64,000 nt of DNA from Hydrogenophaga taeniospiralis. Lineage in GTDB: Bacteria > Pseudomonadota > Gammaproteobacteria > Burkholderiales > Burkholderiaceae_C. The notes beneath the pieces are model-generated. The model did no database searches, had not been told where the DNA came from, and saw nothing but the letters and a program-made list of their open reading frames with translations. The position numbers and the translations under genes are program-made. Positions 61,450 to 64,000 of this stretch are shown one piece after another. How positions within the stretch are numbered: position 1 is the stretch's first letter; every line of letters begins with the position of its first letter. Where the stretch lies: NCBI RefSeq assembly GCF_020510445.1, contig NZ_JAHBAG010000001.1, positions 3,324,501 through 3,388,500 of the forward strand, read 5' to 3'.

Positions 61450-62571
61450 ATGCAACAGATCAACCACCCCCTCCTCTCGCCCGCGCTGGGCACCCAGCGC
61501 CACCTGAGCAGCTGGCATTTCGGTCCGGCGGGCCGCGGCCGCAAGGTCTATGTACAGGCCAGCCTGCACGCCGACGAACTGCCCGGCATGCTGGTGGCCC
61601 ACCATCTGCGCGGTCTGCTTGAAGCCGCCGAACAGGACGGCCAGCTGCTGGGTGAGGTGGTGCTGGTGCCGCTGGCCAACCCGATCGGCCTGGACCAGAC
61701 CACCATGCACCACCAGTTGGGCCGCTTCGAGCTGGCCAGCATGGAGAACTTCAACCGCAACTACCCGGACTTCTTCGCGCTGGTGAAGGACGAGGTGGTG
61801 GACCAACTGGGGCCGCAGGCCGAGGACAACAAACGCCTCATCCGCGCCGCCATGCGCCGTGCGCTGGACGCCCAGCGACCGGAAACCGAGCTGCAGAGCC
61901 TGCGCCTGACGCTGATGCAGCTGTCCCACGACGCCGACATCGTGCTCGACCTGCACTGCGATTTCGAAGCCGCGGTGCACCTGTACGTGGAACAGCCCAT
62001 GCTGGACCAGATCGAGCCGCTGGCGCGCTTCCTGGGCGCGCGCGCGGTCCTGTGGGCCAGAGGGTCGGGGGCGTCCATCTCGTTTGACGAAGCGCTCTCC
62101 GGCCCCTGGTGGCGGCTGCGCGAACACTTCGCCGGCCGGTTTCCGGTGCCCTTGGCCTGCGCCAGCACCACGGTGGAACTGCGCGGCCAGACCGATGTAT
62201 CCGAAGCGCTGGCTCGCCAGGACGCGCTCGCCATCTTCCACCACCTGCAACACGCGGGCGTCATCGCGGGCCCCGCGCCGGCCCTGCCCCCGGCCCTTTG
62301 CGAGGCCACTCCGCTGTCGGGCACCGAGTCGCTGCACGCGCCCCACCCCGGGGTGATCGCCTTCACCTGCGAGGTGGGCGACGTGGTGCGGGCCGGTCAG
62401 GTGCTGGCCCACCTGGTGGACCCGCTGACCCCGCGCGCCACCCCCATCCAGAGTTCGATCGACGGCGTGGTGTATGCCCGCCACAACCTGCGCTGGGCCA
62501 CCAGCGGCCTGGAAATCTGCCGTGTCGCCGGCGCCACCCCGATCCGTTCCGGTAACCTGCTCAGCCCTTGA
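61450..62571 (+). CDS. Succinylglutamate desuccinylase/aspartoacylase-family zinc deacylase
   Basis: Protein of 373 residues with the M14-like AstE/AspA fold. Zinc ligands His40 and Glu43 ([18 protein letters not shown]) and His169 ([20 protein letters not shown]), followed by [19 protein letters not shown] between them. A C-terminal barrel-sandwich part ([20 protein letters not shown]) matches the longer bacterial members. It lies inside an amino-acid transporter operon, between permease and ATPase genes, which suggests that it removes an acyl group from the imported substrate. The substrate is unknown. Confidence 0.88.
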   Translation: MQQINHPLLSPALGTQRHLSSWHFGPAGRGRKVYVQASLHADELPGMLVAHHLRGLLEAAEQDGQLLGEVVLVPLANPIGLDQTTMHHQLGRFELASMENFNRNYPDFFALVKDEVVDQLGPQAEDNKRLIRAAMRRALDAQRPETELQSLRLTLMQLSHDADIVLDLHCDFEAAVHLYVEQPMLDQIEPLARFLGARAVLWARGSGASISFDEALSGPWWRLREHFAGRFPVPLACASTTVELRGQTDVSEALARQDALAIFHHLQHAGVIAGPAPALPPALCEATPLSGTESLHAPHPGVIAFTCEVGDVVRAGQVLAHLVDPLTPRATPIQSSIDGVVYARHNLRWATSGLEICRVAGATPIRSGNLLSP

Positions 62572-62587
62572 ATCTTCCTCCATACCC

Positions 62588-63355
62588 ATGACCACCAAAC
62601 TCGAAGCCATCGACATCCGCAAGAGCTACGGCAGCCACGAAGTGCTCAAGGGCGTTTCGGTCACCGCCAACGCCGGCGACGTGATCAGCATCATCGGCTC
62701 CTCGGGGTCGGGCAAATCCACCTTTCTGAGGTGCATGAACCTGCTGGAGCGCCCCCAGGAGGGGCGCATCATCGTGGCCGGCGAAGAGCTCAAGCTGGTC
62801 AAGGCCAAGGACGGCATGCTCAAGGCCGCGGACGAGAAGCAGTTGCAGCGCGCCCGCTCCCGGCTGGCCATGGTGTTCCAGCATTTCAACCTGTGGTCGC
62901 ACCTCACGGTGCTGGAAAACATTATCGAGGCCCCCATGCACGTGCTCGGTCAGAGCAAGGACGAGGCGGTCGCCACGGCCCGCAAATACCTGGAAAAGGT
63001 CGGGCTGCGCGATGTGGAGGGCAAGTACCCGACGCACATGTCGGGCGGGCAGCAGCAACGGGTGGCGATCGCCCGCGCGCTGGCGGTGGAGCCCGAGGTG
63101 ATGCTGTTCGACGAACCCACCAGCGCGCTGGACCCCGAGCTTGTGGGCGAGGTGCTGCGCGTCATGAAGCTGCTGGCCGAGGAAGGCCGCACCATGCTGG
63201 TGGTGACGCACGAGATGGGTTTCGCGCGCGAAGTGTCCAACCACCTGATCTTCCTGCACAAGGGCTGCATCGAAGAGCAAGGCGTGCCGGCCGAGGTGCT
63301 GGCGCGGCCCAAGAGCGAGCGGCTGACCCAGTTCCTCTCGGGCAACCTGAAATAA
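62588..63355 (+). CDS. Amino-acid ABC transporter ATP-binding protein (HisP type)
   Basis: ATPase of 255 residues: Walker [15 protein letters not shown]-loop [17 protein letters not shown], signature [16 protein letters not shown], Walker [21 protein letters not shown] and the H-loop [13 protein letters not shown]. Drives the binding protein and two permeases encoded upstream. 16 bp after the deacylase gene. The ATG at 62588 is chosen on the family N-terminus; the frame is open to 62474. Confidence 0.96.
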   Translation: MTTKLEAIDIRKSYGSHEVLKGVSVTANAGDVISIIGSSGSGKSTFLRCMNLLERPQEGRIIVAGEELKLVKAKDGMLKAADEKQLQRARSRLAMVFQHFNLWSHLTVLENIIEAPMHVLGQSKDEAVATARKYLEKVGLRDVEGKYPTHMSGGQQQRVAIARALAVEPEVMLFDEPTSALDPELVGEVLRVMKLLAEEGRTMLVVTHEMGFAREVSNHLIFLHKGCIEEQGVPAEVLARPKSERLTQFLSGNLK

Positions 63356-63382
63356 ACCCGGTCCCGCGCGGTCAAAACGCCA

Positions 63383-63408
63383 AACAGCGGGGATCTTGCC
63401 CCGCTGTT
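63383..63408 (+). terminator. Hairpin after the ABC transporter operon
   Basis: Perfect 10-bp stem AACAGCGGGG / CCCCGCTGTT with a 6-nt loop. No clear T-tract follows, so it may be a 3'-end stabiliser rather than an intrinsic terminator. Confidence 0.5.
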
Positions 63409-63492
63409 GGCCGGCTTGGCCCCCTTCCTTTTGTCGGAACATAGGCGCAGCCCGAACGGCCTCCCCTGTTGTTCCACACGAAAGGAAATCCC

Positions 63493-64000
63493 ATGAGCAC
63501 CACCGAAACGGTCGGAAGCAGCGTCACTGGCCAGTGGTCGCAGGCCCTGGCGTCCATCGGATCGGCCTTGTCCGGCAAGCTGCAGGACAAGATGTTGAAG
63601 AAGATGGACACCGACGGCAACGGCACGGTCGGCAAGACCGAATTCGAGGCCGCGATGGAGAAGGTTTCCACCAAGTACGGCATCGATCTGGGCCAGGATC
63701 CGCAGGCCCTGTTTGCGGGCCTGGACAGCGACAGCGATGGCGCCCTGAATGGAGAGGAACTGGGTCAGGTGATCCAGAACCTGTTCGCCCCGCCCACTAA
63801 CACCCAGGATTTCCTGCAGTCGCGCGGCAACGAAGAACAGTTCGGTGCACTGGATTCCAACGGCGATGGCAGCCTGTCGATGGCGGAGTTCACGGGGCAA
63901 AGCAGCGCCGATGGGGCCGATCTGTCCATCGTGTCGACCACGACGACGACCACCACCCTGGTGAGCTCCGGGTCCGAAGTGCCTGTGGCCACCGGTGAAG
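63493..64000 (+). CDS. EF-hand calcium-binding protein (cut by window edge)
   Basis: 169 visible residues from ATG 63493, which follows a GGAAA ribosome binding site; no stop before the right edge. Three EF-hand loops are visible: DTDGNGTVGKTEF (about 39-51), DSDSDGALNGEEL (about 78-90) and DSNGDGSLSMAEF (about 120-132). A Thr-rich stretch (STTTTTTTL) and Ser/Gly-rich sequence follow. No signal peptide. Likely calcium-binding; cellular role unknown. Confidence 0.82.
   Translation, partial: MSTTETVGSSVTGQWSQALASIGSALSGKLQDKMLKKMDTDGNGTVGKTEFEAAMEKVSTKYGIDLGQDPQALFAGLDSDSDGALNGEELGQVIQNLFAPPTNTQDFLQSRGNEEQFGALDSNGDGSLSMAEFTGQSSADGADLSIVSTTTTTTTLVSSGSEVPVATGE

Overview
The window is high-GC DNA from a betaproteobacterium, most likely a Comamonadaceae member of the Burkholderiales (Hydrogenophaga/Acidovorax-like; inferred from gene order and protein character, not from a database search). 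Nearly all of it is protein-coding chromosome. I see no rRNA, tRNA, CRISPR array, prophage or insertion sequence.

Layout. 1-7775: dapC (cut by the left edge) diverging from smc-zipA-ligA. 7888-11388: a 4-TM FHA protein translationally coupled to an exported trypsin-like protease, a small cytochrome c, and peptide deformylase diverging from them. 11512-17241: a three-gene RND efflux operon (lipoprotein channel, adaptor, pump). 17242-17535: two unusual structured repeats between convergent genes. 17536-25233: map-glnD diverging from purL. 25269-28910: a DUF808 membrane protein, a TIR-domain membrane protein and a hemerythrin protein. 29009-30406: a lipoprotein gene followed by a signal-less lysozyme-like protein, which looks like an immunity/effector pair of the bacteria-killing type IV secretion class. 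30496-34065: rlhA, a hydrolase and a membrane protein. 34220-37702: a glutamine-synthetase-like gene, a class III aminotransferase and a GntR regulator in one operon with two matching palindromic operators. 37893-39643: yciB-bolA-PpiC.

39796-48858: TerB/DUF697 protein, lipoprotein, alpha-carbonic anhydrase, cysK, iron alcohol dehydrogenase, esterase, a thioesterase-acetyltransferase fusion, NRDE protein and ygfZ. 48979-53775: mltG-tmk-holB-pilZ-tatD-ankyrin, a tightly packed cell-wall/replication run. 53897-55912: tctB-tctA without a visible tctC, closed by two tandem terminators. 56003-56098: a 31-residue membrane micropeptide. 56353-58846: a winged-helix/TPR regulator diverging from a small alpha/beta protein and a cupin. 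59054-63355: a polar amino-acid ABC transporter with a zinc deacylase gene inside the operon. 63493-end: an EF-hand protein cut by the right edge.

The most interesting parts are the putative effector/immunity pair, the paired hairpin elements at 17264-17514 (conserved core, arms that differ but still pair), the TIR membrane protein, the FHA/protease couple, the double operator, and the micropeptide. A second family of short GC-rich repeats occurs at gene 3' ends at about 5555, 7786, 34133 and, in part, 36306.
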